A stretch of DNA of 64,000 nt. Origin: Nakamurella antarctica. GTDB lineage: Bacteria > Actinomycetota > Actinomycetes > Mycobacteriales > Nakamurellaceae. Numbering within the stretch: position 1 is the stretch's first letter; the number at the start of each line of letters is the position of its first letter. The notes under the pieces are model-generated. The model did not search any database, was not told where the DNA came from, and saw nothing but the letters and a program-made list of their open reading frames with translations. The translations under genes were made by a program, and so were the position numbers. The stretch is taken from contig NZ_CP034170.1 of NCBI RefSeq assembly GCF_003860405.1, forward strand, positions 248,001 to 312,000. The letters are read 5' to 3'. Positions 22,604 to 30,707 of this stretch are shown here, one piece after another.

Positions 22604-23512
22604 ATGAGCAAAATGAAGGTAGTCGTTACCGGAGGTCGCGGAAAAGTTGGACGCCCGCTCGTCGCGGCCCTGGCTGCAGCGGGACACGACGTCACGGCCG
22701 TGGACTTGTCAGCTCCTGGCTTTGAGCGCAAAGAGGCGGGCGAGCCCCGCTACATTCAAGCCGACCTGACGGATGCTGGTTCGGCATTTGCCGTCATCTC
22801 TGGTGCGGACGCTGTAGTCCATACCGCGGCGATTCCCGAGCCGACTGGTAACCCTGCACATGTCGTGTTCGGCACGAACATGATGGCGACTTTCAACACC
22901 CTCGAGGCCGCAGTGCGGACCGGGGTTCGACGCTTCGTGAACATTTCCAGCGAGACCGTGCCGGGGTTCTTCTTCCCTGAGCGTGCATTCTTGCCGACCT
23001 ACGCGCCGGTGGACGAGCTCCACCCGATCGCACCGCAGGATCCCTACGCGCTGTCGAAGCACTTCGGTGAGCAGCTCATGGATGCAGCTGTTCGGCGTAG
23101 CGACATTCGATGCATCTCCATCCGACCGTGCTGGGTGCAGAACGAAACCAATTACGAATTCAACCTTGGGCCGCAAATCCGTGATGCGTCGAATTTGAGC
23201 CAAAACCTATGGAGCTACATCGATGTCTACGATCTGGCGGACGCCATAGTTTTGGCCACCGAATCGGAGTTGCCTGGCCACGAGGTTTTCTACATCGCCT
23301 CACCCGACAATGTTGGTGGTCACGACTTCGCGGAGGTAATGAAAACCTACTACGGGGATTCCATCGAGGTTCGCGAGCTTGACCGCCGGGATGCTTCCGG
23401 CATTTCCAGTGCGAAGGCTATGCGGATGCTCGGCTGGGAGCCGAAACGTTCCTGGCGCGACTACTTGGACACAGACGGAAAACTGCTCAAGGCGCCTTCG
23501 GAAGAGGGCTGA
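22604..23512 (+). CDS. Extended SDR, NAD-dependent epimerase/dehydratase family
   Basis: 302 residues, Rossmann fold with TGGRGKVG near the start, DLTDAGS, HTAAIPEP, and the catalytic YALSK (YxxxK) with upstream Ser in VNISSETV. Likely acts on a sugar or sugar acid with NAD. It lies two genes ahead of the L-fuconate-type cassette, so a role in a sugar dehydrogenation step is possible, but TerB stands between them. No specific substrate can be assigned. Confidence 0.85.
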   Translation: MSKMKVVVTGGRGKVGRPLVAALAAAGHDVTAVDLSAPGFERKEAGEPRYIQADLTDAGSAFAVISGADAVVHTAAIPEPTGNPAHVVFGTNMMATFNTLEAAVRTGVRRFVNISSETVPGFFFPERAFLPTYAPVDELHPIAPQDPYALSKHFGEQLMDAAVRRSDIRCISIRPCWVQNETNYEFNLGPQIRDASNLSQNLWSYIDVYDLADAIVLATESELPGHEVFYIASPDNVGGHDFAEVMKTYYGDSIEVRELDRRDASGISSAKAMRMLGWEPKRSWRDYLDTDGKLLKAPSEEG

Positions 23513-23641
23513 TAAAGACCACCATCCCGCCGCAGAGGACCCTGCCCGCTCGGGCCGGTTTCGGTAAGCTTGGCCTGAGGCCGTGAACGGCTCGCCAGCC
23601 CTAGTCGGGGCGGGTTCGGCGACACAGAAAGAGGTAAATTC

Positions 23642-24097
23642 ATGGCGTTCTGGGACTCACTCAAATCGAAGACCACGGAAATGAGCGCACAGCTCAAGAC
23701 AAAAACCGGTCAATTTAAGAACAAGGAATTGGCCAACGGCTCGATGGCAATGTGCGCGCTGATCGCGGCCGCCGACGGCACGATCGATCCCGAGGAGCGA
23801 CGCAAAACAGCTGCTCTGATCAGCAGCAACGATATTCTGAGCATCTTCGAGCCGTCGGAGCTGAAGGAAAAATTCGATTGGTACTGCGACAAGTTGGCAA
23901 AAGATTATGACTTCGGCAAGGTCGAAGCGATCGCAACTATCGGCAAGCTGAAGTCCAAGCCGGAGCAGGCTAGGGCCGTGATACAGATCGGCATCATCAT
24001 CGGCGGCGCGGACGGTAACTTTGATGCGCACGAGCGTGGGGCCGTCAAGGACGCGTGTTTCGCTGTTGGCATCGCGCCAACTGAATTTGATCTGTAG
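23642..24097 (+). CDS. terB: TerB family tellurite/stress resistance protein
   Basis: 151 residues, all-helical TerB fold with paired acidic motifs: IAAADGTIDPEER and IGGADGNFDAHER, the conserved metal-binding Asp/Glu clusters. The N-terminus (MAFWDSLKSKTTEMSAQLK) is typical. AGAGG precedes the ATG by 8 bases. In Ter systems TerB works at the membrane with TerC-type proteins and TerD domains; here it is about 3.5 kb from the rest of the module. Confidence 0.92.
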   Translation: MAFWDSLKSKTTEMSAQLKTKTGQFKNKELANGSMAMCALIAAADGTIDPEERRKTAALISSNDILSIFEPSELKEKFDWYCDKLAKDYDFGKVEAIATIGKLKSKPEQARAVIQIGIIIGGADGNFDAHERGAVKDACFAVGIAPTEFDL

Positions 24098-24142
24098 TTG
24101 GTGCTGGCCCCCGCCAGCTTGAACGCGTAGTACCAGCAGGTG

Positions 24143-24173
24143 GGCGTGCGAACGGTTGCGCTGTTCGCACGCC
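24143..24173 (+). terminator. Hairpin between convergent terB and GntR genes
   Basis: GGCGTGCGAAC (24143-24153) pairs perfectly with GTTCGCACGCC (24163-24173) across a 9-base loop. No T-run follows, but U-poor stem terminators are common in actinobacteria and the site lies between two gene ends. Confidence 0.55.
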
Positions 24174-24176
24174 AAC

Positions 24177-24261
24177 CGCGCCGTCATAGGCCCTGCTGCG
24201 CGCCGTCATAGGCTCTGCCACGCGCCGTCATAGGCTCTGCCACGCGCCGTCATAGACGGCG
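24177..24261. repeat. 22-bp tandem repeat, three copies plus a partial, over the GntR gene end
   Basis: Units begin CGCGCCGTCATAGG at 24177, 24199, 24221 and 24243, at exact 22-bp spacing. The last unit contains the stop codon of the GntR gene and also forms the hairpin CGCCGTC-ATA-GACGGCG (24245-24261). The array looks like duplication of the gene's 3' end. Confidence 0.9.
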
Positions 24262-24918
24262 CAACCAGTCCTCGACGCCCGCGATGTGGGTGAGCGCCCG
24301 CGCGCTCGCCAACTCTGCATCTCGCGCCTCCAAGGCTTGCAGGATCGCTGCGTGCTCGTTGACGGTTCGGGCAAAAGCATTTTCTTCAGCAAGCCCGCGC
24401 CACACTCTGGCGCGACTGGTTGGCATGGCCAACGAATCGAGAACCGCTGCCAGCACAGGGTTGTGCGATCCTGCTGCGATCATGGAATGGAAGCGCAGAT
24501 CGTGTTCGACAAGGTCGGCGACCGAATCAGCGGCCGCACCGGCCTCTGCTTCTTTGCGTAACGCCAGCAGGCCGGGTTGGTCAAGGCGGGTGGCGGCAAG
24601 GCCTGTCGCAGCCGGCTCCAAAATTCTCCTGACGCCGAAGAAATCCAGCACTGAAGCGTCTTGGTGAAATTCCAACAAGAAGCCCAGTGCGTCGAGCAGA
24701 ACCTCTGGTTCCAAGCTGGAGACGTACGTGCCATCACCCTGCCGGACTTCCAGTATCCGAACGAGCGACAGTGCTCGCACAGCTTCACGAAGCGAGTTTC
24801 GCGAGACCCCAAGCTGGGCCGCCAGGTCAACTTCGCGAGGCAGTTTGCCGCCCGGCAACAGCGCTCCGGAGAGAATCATTTCCTTGATGCGATCAATCGC
24901 TACGTCAGTTACGGCCAC
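24250..24918 (-). CDS. GntR family regulator, FadR/FCD type
   Basis: 222 residues from the GTG at 24918, which has GGGAAG 7 bases upstream. The winged helix reads IDRIKEMILSGALLPGGKLPREVDLAAQLGVSRNSLREAVRAL; a C-terminal FCD ligand domain has metal-site-like His residues (EHDLRFHSMI, HAAILQALEARD). Reading frame is open further upstream but lacks family similarity; GTG at 24945 is an alternative. Divergent from the fuconate-type dehydratase, so it probably represses that cassette and responds to a sugar acid. Confidence 0.88.
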   Translation of the reverse strand: MAVTDVAIDRIKEMILSGALLPGGKLPREVDLAAQLGVSRNSLREAVRALSLVRILEVRQGDGTYVSSLEPEVLLDALGFLLEFHQDASVLDFFGVRRILEPAATGLAATRLDQPGLLALRKEAEAGAAADSVADLVEHDLRFHSMIAAGSHNPVLAAVLDSLAMPTSRARVWRGLAEENAFARTVNEHAAILQALEARDAELASARALTHIAGVEDWLRRL

Positions 24919-25118
24919 GGCATCTTCCCGTCTGTGATCGGGCACTCCTTTGGACCCCGAGTCTGTCGCTGAGCCGCCTGGCAAAACGATAGCTGATGGG
25001 AGGCGTCGAAAGTCGCGGAATGCTGCAGTGCGGCTCCAACAGATGGGATCTATTGGCTTACTGATCGCAGTTAGCGGGCCGATTTTCGAACGACTGGGAC
25101 AGAGTCGAAGCAGAAGGC

Positions 25119-25140
25119 AAGACATACATCGGATGTCTTG
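25119..25140. promoter_or_regulatory. Candidate GntR operator upstream of the fuconate dehydratase
   Basis: CAAGACAT and ATGTCTTG form an 8-bp inverted repeat with a 7-base spacer, and a nested ACATC-G-GATGT palindrome. It abuts the -10-like TACAGT at 25142, the right place for a repressor. Binding by the adjacent GntR protein is inference. Confidence 0.55.
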
Positions 25141-25141
25141 T

Positions 25142-25151
25142 TACAGTCTGA
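25142..25151 (+). promoter_or_regulatory. -10-like box TACAGT ahead of the fuconate dehydratase
   Basis: TACAGTCTGA also occurs at 26579-26588 before the FAH hydrolase gene. TACAGT fits the actinobacterial TANNNT -10, and CTGA would hold the transcription start. Sharing between two genes of one pathway supports a regulated promoter element. Confidence 0.5.
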
Positions 25152-25228
25152 CCTAGGTCCGCCCTACAGAGTTGGAGCAGACCTCCGTCCGGCGGCCGTC
25201 ACCGCCGGATCGCCGATAGGAGAACGCA

Positions 25229-26551
25229 GTGCCAACAATCATCAGCATGGACATTTCGGATATCCGCTTCCCTACGTCCCGTCTTCTGGACGGATCGGAT
25301 GCGATGAATCTGGACCCCGACTATTCCGCTGCGTACCTGCGACTGGGTACTGATTACCCCGGGCACCCTTATGGCTACGGGTTTGTCTTCACCATCGGTC
25401 GTGGCAACGACGTGCAAGCTGCCGCTATTAGCTTGCTCGAGCCGTTGGTGCTGGGCCGAGACGTCGATGAGGTCATCCAGGACTTGGGCGCATTCTCCGC
25501 GAGTTTGAATCGGGACAGCCAACTCCGTTGGCTCGGTCCGGAGAAGGGCGTCATTCATATGGCGATCGGCGCCGTGGTGAACGCGGCTTGGGACTTGGCC
25601 GCCCGGATTGCCGAAAAGCCGCTCTGGCGCTTCATTGCCGATATGACTCCGGCGCAACTGGTCTCACAGATTGACTTTCGCTATCTGACCGACGCGCTGA
25701 CGCCCGACGAGGCGCTTGCGATCTTGACCGACGCCGAACCTGGGAAAGCTGCCCGGATAGCCGATCTCACCGCGCGCGGATATGCGGCCTACACCACCTC
25801 CCCCGGTTGGCTGGGATATGACGATGCCAAGCTGGAGCGGCTGGTGGTCGAAGCGGTCGAAGCGGGCTTCGGTCTGATCAAGCTCAAGGTGGGACGCGAC
25901 GTCGACGAGGACATTCGCCGAGTTGCGTTGGCGCGCAGGGTCATGGGCCCATCCGTACAACTTGCGGTCGATGCTAATCAGCGTTGGGATGTACCAGATG
26001 CGATCGCGTGGATACGTCAACTTGCGTCTTACGATCTGGCCTGGATCGAAGAGCCCACCAGCCCTGACGATATCCTTGGGCACGCTGCCATCCGCAAAGG
26101 GATTGCCCCCATTCCGGTTTCGACGGGGGAGCACACGCACAACCGGGTCATGTTCAAACAGCTCCTGCAAGCCGGGTCGGTCGACCTCATTCAGATTGAC
26201 GCGGCCAGAGTGGGTGGAGTCAATGAGAACTTGGCCATTTTGCTTCTGGCCACGAAGTTCTCGATCCCGGTGTACCCCCATGCAGGCGGCGTCGGCCTGT
26301 GCGAACTCGTCCAGCATCTTGCAATGGCCGACTTTGTCGCTATCAGCGGGCAGATGGATGATCGCTCCATCGAATACGTCGATCACCTGCATGAGCATTT
26401 TGTTGACCCTGTGGTAATCAACAATGGGCGCTACATGGCCCCCACCGCACCCGGCTTTTCAGCCGAGATCAAAGCCGAGACGGTCGCCGATTACGTCTTC
26501 CCGCACGGCCCGCAATGGCAGGAGCCAGGCCCCATTAACGCGGTGGAGTGA
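25229..26551 (+). CDS. L-fuconate dehydratase-like enolase superfamily enzyme
   Basis: 440 residues, mandelate racemase group. Substrate-cap motifs [15 protein letters not shown] and [10 protein letters not shown] mark the L-fuconate dehydratase (ENOSF1) subgroup. The barrel carries LIKLKVG (catalytic Lys), [27 protein letters not shown] and [10 protein letters not shown]. Product would be 2-keto-3-deoxy-L-fuconate. GTG start with AGGAGA 6 bases upstream. Divergent from the GntR gene and followed by an FAH hydrolase, together covering the dehydration and final cleavage of the non-phosphorylated fucose pathway. Confidence 0.9.
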   Translation: MPTIISMDISDIRFPTSRLLDGSDAMNLDPDYSAAYLRLGTDYPGHPYGYGFVFTIGRGNDVQAAAISLLEPLVLGRDVDEVIQDLGAFSASLNRDSQLRWLGPEKGVIHMAIGAVVNAAWDLAARIAEKPLWRFIADMTPAQLVSQIDFRYLTDALTPDEALAILTDAEPGKAARIADLTARGYAAYTTSPGWLGYDDAKLERLVVEAVEAGFGLIKLKVGRDVDEDIRRVALARRVMGPSVQLAVDANQRWDVPDAIAWIRQLASYDLAWIEEPTSPDDILGHAAIRKGIAPIPVSTGEHTHNRVMFKQLLQAGSVDLIQIDAARVGGVNENLAILLLATKFSIPVYPHAGGVGLCELVQHLAMADFVAISGQMDDRSIEYVDHLHEHFVDPVVINNGRYMAPTAPGFSAEIKAETVADYVFPHGPQWQEPGPINAVE

Positions 26552-26578
26552 GGCAAGTACCTGCCGTGGAGAACGCAC

Positions 26579-26588
26579 TACAGTCTGA
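26579..26588 (+). promoter_or_regulatory. Second TACAGTCTGA element before the FAH hydrolase
   Basis: Identical ten bases to those ahead of the dehydratase. Placed 35 bases before the hydrolase start, it would give the hydrolase its own promoter in addition to read-through. Confidence 0.45.
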
Positions 26589-26622
26589 GCCAGTAGAAAA
26601 CTGATCAATGAAAGAGAGTGGC

Positions 26623-27477
26623 ATGAAGCTAGGCAGAGTCGGAGAACTAGGCGCGGAACGCCCGATCGCCGAAGTGGAGGGAGTCAACTACGACCTGTCG
26701 AGTGTGTGTACTGATATTGACGGGGAGTTCTTTGCTGCCAACGGTATTGACGCTGTGCGAACAGCTATCACCGCAGGCACCTTGCCGACGATCGACGTGG
26801 CCGGCCTGCGCGTAGGCGCGCCTGTGGCGAGGCCGCATGCCCTCTGGTGCATCGGAATGAACTACGCTGCCCACGCTGCGGAATCCGGCTCGGCGCCGCC
26901 CACAGTTCCGATTGTGTTTTTCAAGACTCCGAACACCGTTGTTGGCCCGTTTGATCCGATTCAGATCCCACCGGGCTCGGAGAAGACCGACTGGGAGGTT
27001 GAGTTGGCAGTCGTCATTGGGCGTCAAGCAAGCTACCTCAGCGGTCCCGACGAGGCAGCGTCGTATATCGCGGGCTACACGGTGTCCAACGACGTATCCG
27101 AGCGGCACTACCAACTCGAGATTTCTGGCGGGCAATGGTCGAAAGGCAAGTGCTGCGCCACTTTTAACCCGATGGGCCCGTGGCTTGTGCCCGCGGATGA
27201 ACTCGACCCCAGTGACCTGCGCCTACGGTCGTGGGTGAACGGGGAAGCGCGACAGAACTCGTCAACCGCGGACTTGATCTTCAACGTGCCGTACCTCATC
27301 TGGCATCTGTCGCAGTTCGCTGTGCTTGAACCAGGAGACGTGATCAACACTGGTACTCCGGAGGGTGTCGCACTATCGGGCCGCTTCGATTACCTTCGAT
27401 CGGGCGACGTCGTCGAGGTAGCGATCGAAGGTATTGGCCGCGGGCGACAGATGTGTCAGGGCAGTTCTGAAGGCTGA
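26623..27477 (+). CDS. Fumarylacetoacetate hydrolase family protein, probable 2,4-diketo-3-deoxy-L-fuconate hydrolase
   Basis: 284 residues. FAH core with WCIGMNYAAHA, PIVFFKTPNTVVGP, DWEVELAVVIG (metal-binding Glu residues), YTVSNDVSER and GDVINTGTPEGV. ATG at 26623 follows AAAGAGAG; ATG at 26608 is in frame but lacks a site. Downstream of the fuconate dehydratase, so the likely substrate is the diketo acid, giving pyruvate and lactate. The dehydrogenase between these steps is not in the window unless an SDR supplies it. Confidence 0.88.
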   Translation: MKLGRVGELGAERPIAEVEGVNYDLSSVCTDIDGEFFAANGIDAVRTAITAGTLPTIDVAGLRVGAPVARPHALWCIGMNYAAHAAESGSAPPTVPIVFFKTPNTVVGPFDPIQIPPGSEKTDWEVELAVVIGRQASYLSGPDEAASYIAGYTVSNDVSERHYQLEISGGQWSKGKCCATFNPMGPWLVPADELDPSDLRLRSWVNGEARQNSSTADLIFNVPYLIWHLSQFAVLEPGDVINTGTPEGVALSGRFDYLRSGDVVEVAIEGIGRGRQMCQGSSEG

Positions 27478-27565
27478 GTCGCTAGGTGGTGACCCCTGTG
27501 GGCAGGCAGGCGGGGATTTGGACTCCATCGAAATCCCCGACTGCGTGTGTGGCGCTGCGCCAGCA

Positions 27566-28414
27566 CTATTTGCTACCGGTTCCCCACTTCATGCCCCAGC
27601 CGTACATCGTGTCGAGATCGCGCTGGCTTCCTTTGATGTACTTAACTTCTCGCTGAACCACCAGCTCCCCGCCGCGATTTTCCAGCAGCGCGATCGCGCA
27701 GACTCGGGACGCGGTGTCGTCGGCGTCGAGGCGGACCTCGATCTGTGGGCCAGTTGCTGGATAGAGGGTGACTACGCCGTTTGCTTGGGCCCACCGCGAT
27801 GCTCCTTGGTAGATCGTGGCGTAGATCAAGATCCGCTTGAAGTAGTGCGGATTGGCCAGGTTGATCATCAAGTTCTCGCCGCCGGTGACGGCTCCGGTGC
27901 GGTCATCGCCGTCCAGTTGGATGTACGGCTCTGAGTTCAGGCTTCCGAAAACTCTTCCGAGCGCTTGGATCCCGCCCTTGCGACCATCGGCAAGCTCGTA
28001 CAGGCATTCCAGGTCAAGGTCGATGGAATCGGCTCCGGCGAGTTTGGCCAGGAAGCCGGCCTTCTTTTCTGGCCGCGCTGTCCAGTTCAAGTTCACCCGC
28101 ATGACGCCCTGACCCTGTCCACCCTTGGTCAGCGAGATCGAGGGGGCGGATTTGGTCAGGGTGATCTTGTTCAGCGACACCGGGCTGGAAGCAACTGGAT
28201 GGACCGCTGCGGCGGCAGGCCCTGCCGAAAAAGGGGTTGCAGCAGGGGTTGCAGTAGGGGGCGCCCCAGGGTGCGGAGCCGCTTCTCCGCGGCTGCCTCG
28301 CGACGGCCGGCGGAAGTCCAACTTCCCCAGGTCTGAGGGCGTCCCCGATGCGGGAATCGGGGGTTCGTCATTGCCGCTATTGGGGCGCGAGGGACGCGAG
28401 TAATCAATGGCCAT
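27566..28414 (-). CDS. terA: TerA-type protein with N-terminal linker and TerD domain
   Basis: 282 residues. A low-complexity Pro/Ala linker (about residues 10-80) is followed by SLNKITLTKSAPSISLTKGG, then a TerD-like beta domain (VNLNWTARP, DSIDLDLECLYEL, PYIQLDGDDRTG, GENLMINL). The Asp-rich stretches match Ca2+-binding positions of TerD domains. ATG at 28414 fits the family start and has GAAAGG upstream. Downstream of the DUF475 membrane gene on the same strand. Confidence 0.87.
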   Translation of the reverse strand: MAIDYSRPSRPNSGNDEPPIPASGTPSDLGKLDFRRPSRGSRGEAAPHPGAPPTATPAATPFSAGPAAAAVHPVASSPVSLNKITLTKSAPSISLTKGGQGQGVMRVNLNWTARPEKKAGFLAKLAGADSIDLDLECLYELADGRKGGIQALGRVFGSLNSEPYIQLDGDDRTGAVTGGENLMINLANPHYFKRILIYATIYQGASRWAQANGVVTLYPATGPQIEVRLDADDTASRVCAIALLENRGGELVVQREVKYIKGSQRDLDTMYGWGMKWGTGSK

Positions 28415-28508
28415 GGTGAAAGTAAACCTTTCTTTGCCGGTGCTGAATATAAGTCTGGGGTCGAGCGAACGCGTGAGCGCCATCTCGACCCCAGGGCAAC
28501 GAGATCTG

Positions 28509-29636
28509 TTATGGCTTGGCGATAGTCACTGAAGGTTCAGCGGCCGCGATACGCCGGTTGCGCATAATGCTGGAGATGAAGGCTGCGCCGATAAACGCGA
28601 CGCCCAGGAGGCCGGTGATGATCTCGCTGACGTGAACCCCGATAGAGATGAACAGGATCGCGGCTAACGCTCCGATCGCCCAGTGCGCACCGTGCTCCAG
28701 GTACACGTAGTCCTGCAGGGTGCCCTTGCGAACAAAGAAAATAGTCAGCGACCGTACGTACATTGCCCCGATCAAACCAAGGCCCAAGGCGATGATGATG
28801 GGGTCGGAGGTGATGGCAAACGCCCCGATAACGCCGTCAAAGGAGAAGGACGCGTCCAACACTTCGAGGTAGAGGAAGAGGAAGAAGGCCGCTTTACCGG
28901 TGGCCTTGACGAGGTTGTTGGGCCCCTTCTTCGTCGTTTCAGCTGTCGTCGGTGCGTCGGCGACGTCGGCACCCCCTGCGGGCTCGTCGCCATCGCCGGT
29001 CTGGGCGCCTGAGAACAGCGACCCCAGTCCGTTGACGGCTAAGTACGTCACCAAGCCGAGCACTCCGGATAGGAGCACCACCTCGGTGTCTTTGGCCAGA
29101 AACTCTGCAGACAGAACGAGAACAATCGCTGCGACAACGACCGAAAGTTGGTCCAACTTGCCGATTTTGGCCAGCGGCTTTTCGAGCCAGGTCAGCCACG
29201 TGATGTCGCGGTCTTCAAAGATGTAATCCAGGAACAGCAGCAACAAGAACATGCCGCCGAATGCCGCGATCTGTGGGTGCGCGGCATTGAGCAGGTATTC
29301 GTAACTCGTCGGATCGTCGCCGGGTCGTTGTTCCAACGCCAGATTTATAGCTTCGATCGGGCCAAGATTAGCGGTGACACCGACAATCAGCAGAGGGAAA
29401 ACTAACCGCATGCCGAAGACGGCGATGACGATGCCGACGGTGAGAAAGATTTTTTGCCAAAAATCACTCATTCGCTGCAGGATGCCCGCGTTGACGACGG
29501 CGTTGTCGAAGGACAATGAAACTTCCATGATCCCGAGAATTACGCACAGGAAGAGTGCGGTCGGCCCGCCATAAAGAAAGGCCACTACGAGCGAGACGGC
29601 CGTAACCGCGTACGACCAGCCGAATACCTTCAACAT
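28509..29636 (-). CDS. DUF475 (TerC-like) integral membrane protein
   Basis: 375 residues with about nine hydrophobic segments. Two symmetric acidic motifs in membrane helices, MEVSLSFDNAVVNAGIL and EVLDASFSFDGVIGAF, are typical of the TerC/DUF475 superfamily and probably bind metal ions. A cytoplasmic Gly/Asp-rich loop lies mid-protein. ATG at 29636 is the family start. Sits between TerA and TerD and is likely the membrane anchor of the Ter module. Confidence 0.88.
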   Translation of the reverse strand: MLKVFGWSYAVTAVSLVVAFLYGGPTALFLCVILGIMEVSLSFDNAVVNAGILQRMSDFWQKIFLTVGIVIAVFGMRLVFPLLIVGVTANLGPIEAINLALEQRPGDDPTSYEYLLNAAHPQIAAFGGMFLLLLFLDYIFEDRDITWLTWLEKPLAKIGKLDQLSVVVAAIVLVLSAEFLAKDTEVVLLSGVLGLVTYLAVNGLGSLFSGAQTGDGDEPAGGADVADAPTTAETTKKGPNNLVKATGKAAFFLFLYLEVLDASFSFDGVIGAFAITSDPIIIALGLGLIGAMYVRSLTIFFVRKGTLQDYVYLEHGAHWAIGALAAILFISIGVHVSEIITGLLGVAFIGAAFISSIMRNRRIAAAEPSVTIAKP

Positions 29637-29718
29637 AACGAGAGGGCGCCTTTCAATCGGAAAGCGCCTGCGGAGGAAGCACATACCGGCGCACGGAACT
29701 CACACTGCGGACATAGGT

Positions 29719-29755
29719 AGGTCCCGGTGTCGCTGTGGCAGCGACACCGGGACCT
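29719..29755 (-). terminator. Perfect 17-bp stem-loop after terD
   Basis: AGGTCCCGGTGTCGCTG pairs exactly with CAGCGACACCGGGACCT around a TGG loop, 22 bases beyond the terD stop and before the DUF475 gene. No T-run; an I-shaped actinobacterial terminator or attenuator that would separate terD from the downstream genes. Confidence 0.75.
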
Positions 29756-29776
29756 GAGGAAGATCTGAGAAATCAA

Positions 29777-30352
29777 TTACAGATTGACGCCGAAGTCACG
29801 GGCAATTCCGGCCAGACCGGATGCGTACCCCTGGCCGGTGGCGCGGAACTTCCATTCCGCGCCGTTGCGGTAGAGCTCGCCAAAGACCATGGCGGTCTCG
29901 GTGGAGGCATCCTCGGAAAGGTCGTAGCGCGCGAGTTCGGTGCCGTTGCTGGCATCGACTACGCGAATGTAGGCATTGCGGACCTGGCCGAAGCTCTGGC
30001 TGCGAGCATCCGCGTCGTAAATGGAGACGGGGAATGCGATCGAGTCGATCTCGGCGGGTACCGCGGCGAGGTTCACGTTGATGACCTCGTCGTCGCCGTC
30101 GCCCTCACCAGTCAGGTTGTCACCGGTGTGTTCGATGGAGCCGTCCGGCGATTTTAAGTTGTTGAAGAACACGAAATGCTTGTCGGACAGAATCCTTTTG
30201 GCGGTGTCCAGGCCGAGGGCGCTGGCGTCGAGGTCGAAGTCTGTTCCGGTGGTGGTCCGGATGTCCCAACCCAGGCCGACAGAAACTGCCGTCAGGTTTG
30301 GTGCCACCTTGGTCAGGGAGACGTTGCCGCCTTTAGTCAAGCTCACGCTCAT
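29777..30352 (-). CDS. terD: TerD family protein (copy 1)
   Basis: 191 residues, a textbook Ter[80 protein letters not shown]. The Asp clusters bind Ca2+ in studied homologues. It confers or supports tellurite and oxidative stress tolerance in known systems. About 75 percent identical by eye to the second copy about 7.3 kb away. Confidence 0.96.
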   Translation of the reverse strand: MSVSLTKGGNVSLTKVAPNLTAVSVGLGWDIRTTTGTDFDLDASALGLDTAKRILSDKHFVFFNNLKSPDGSIEHTGDNLTGEGDGDDEVINVNLAAVPAEIDSIAFPVSIYDADARSQSFGQVRNAYIRVVDASNGTELARYDLSEDASTETAMVFGELYRNGAEWKFRATGQGYASGLAGIARDFGVNL

Positions 30353-30707
30353 TACTGGGTCCTCCTCATAAGAAAATCACTGGGTTTACGGGTGCCGCCG
30401 ACGTTAACTGCGGCGCGAAATGGGTCTGTCTGAATTCGTCAATTCCGCACCTCTCCGACCACCGGAATCGTACACGGCCGGGTTTTTCACCACAGGCAAT
30501 TCACTACTTTGCTCTCCTTCTGGGGTCGCTGTTACGAGCGGTAACTCGGGGTGGTTCTCGATGATTGAACGCCGGAAGGCCGTGCAAGGTTCCCGGTGTT
30601 CTCGCCGTTCCGGGCGCTGGGCGGATGAGAGCGCACTCCCACAGGTGGGATTGGGCTCAGGGCGGCCCCACCGGTAACGACCCGTCGTAGCAGTAGTGTT
30701 TGAGGCA
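30353..30707. other. Divergent promoter region between terD and the helical Ter-linked gene
   Basis: About 355 bases. AGGAGGACC lies just before the terD start on its own strand. The rest holds short ORFs without ribosome binding sites; no other gene is seen. Confidence 0.5.

Noticed and set aside
24177-24261. Possible CRISPR array
   Set aside because: Units are contiguous 22-bp direct copies with no unique spacers; no cas gene in the window.
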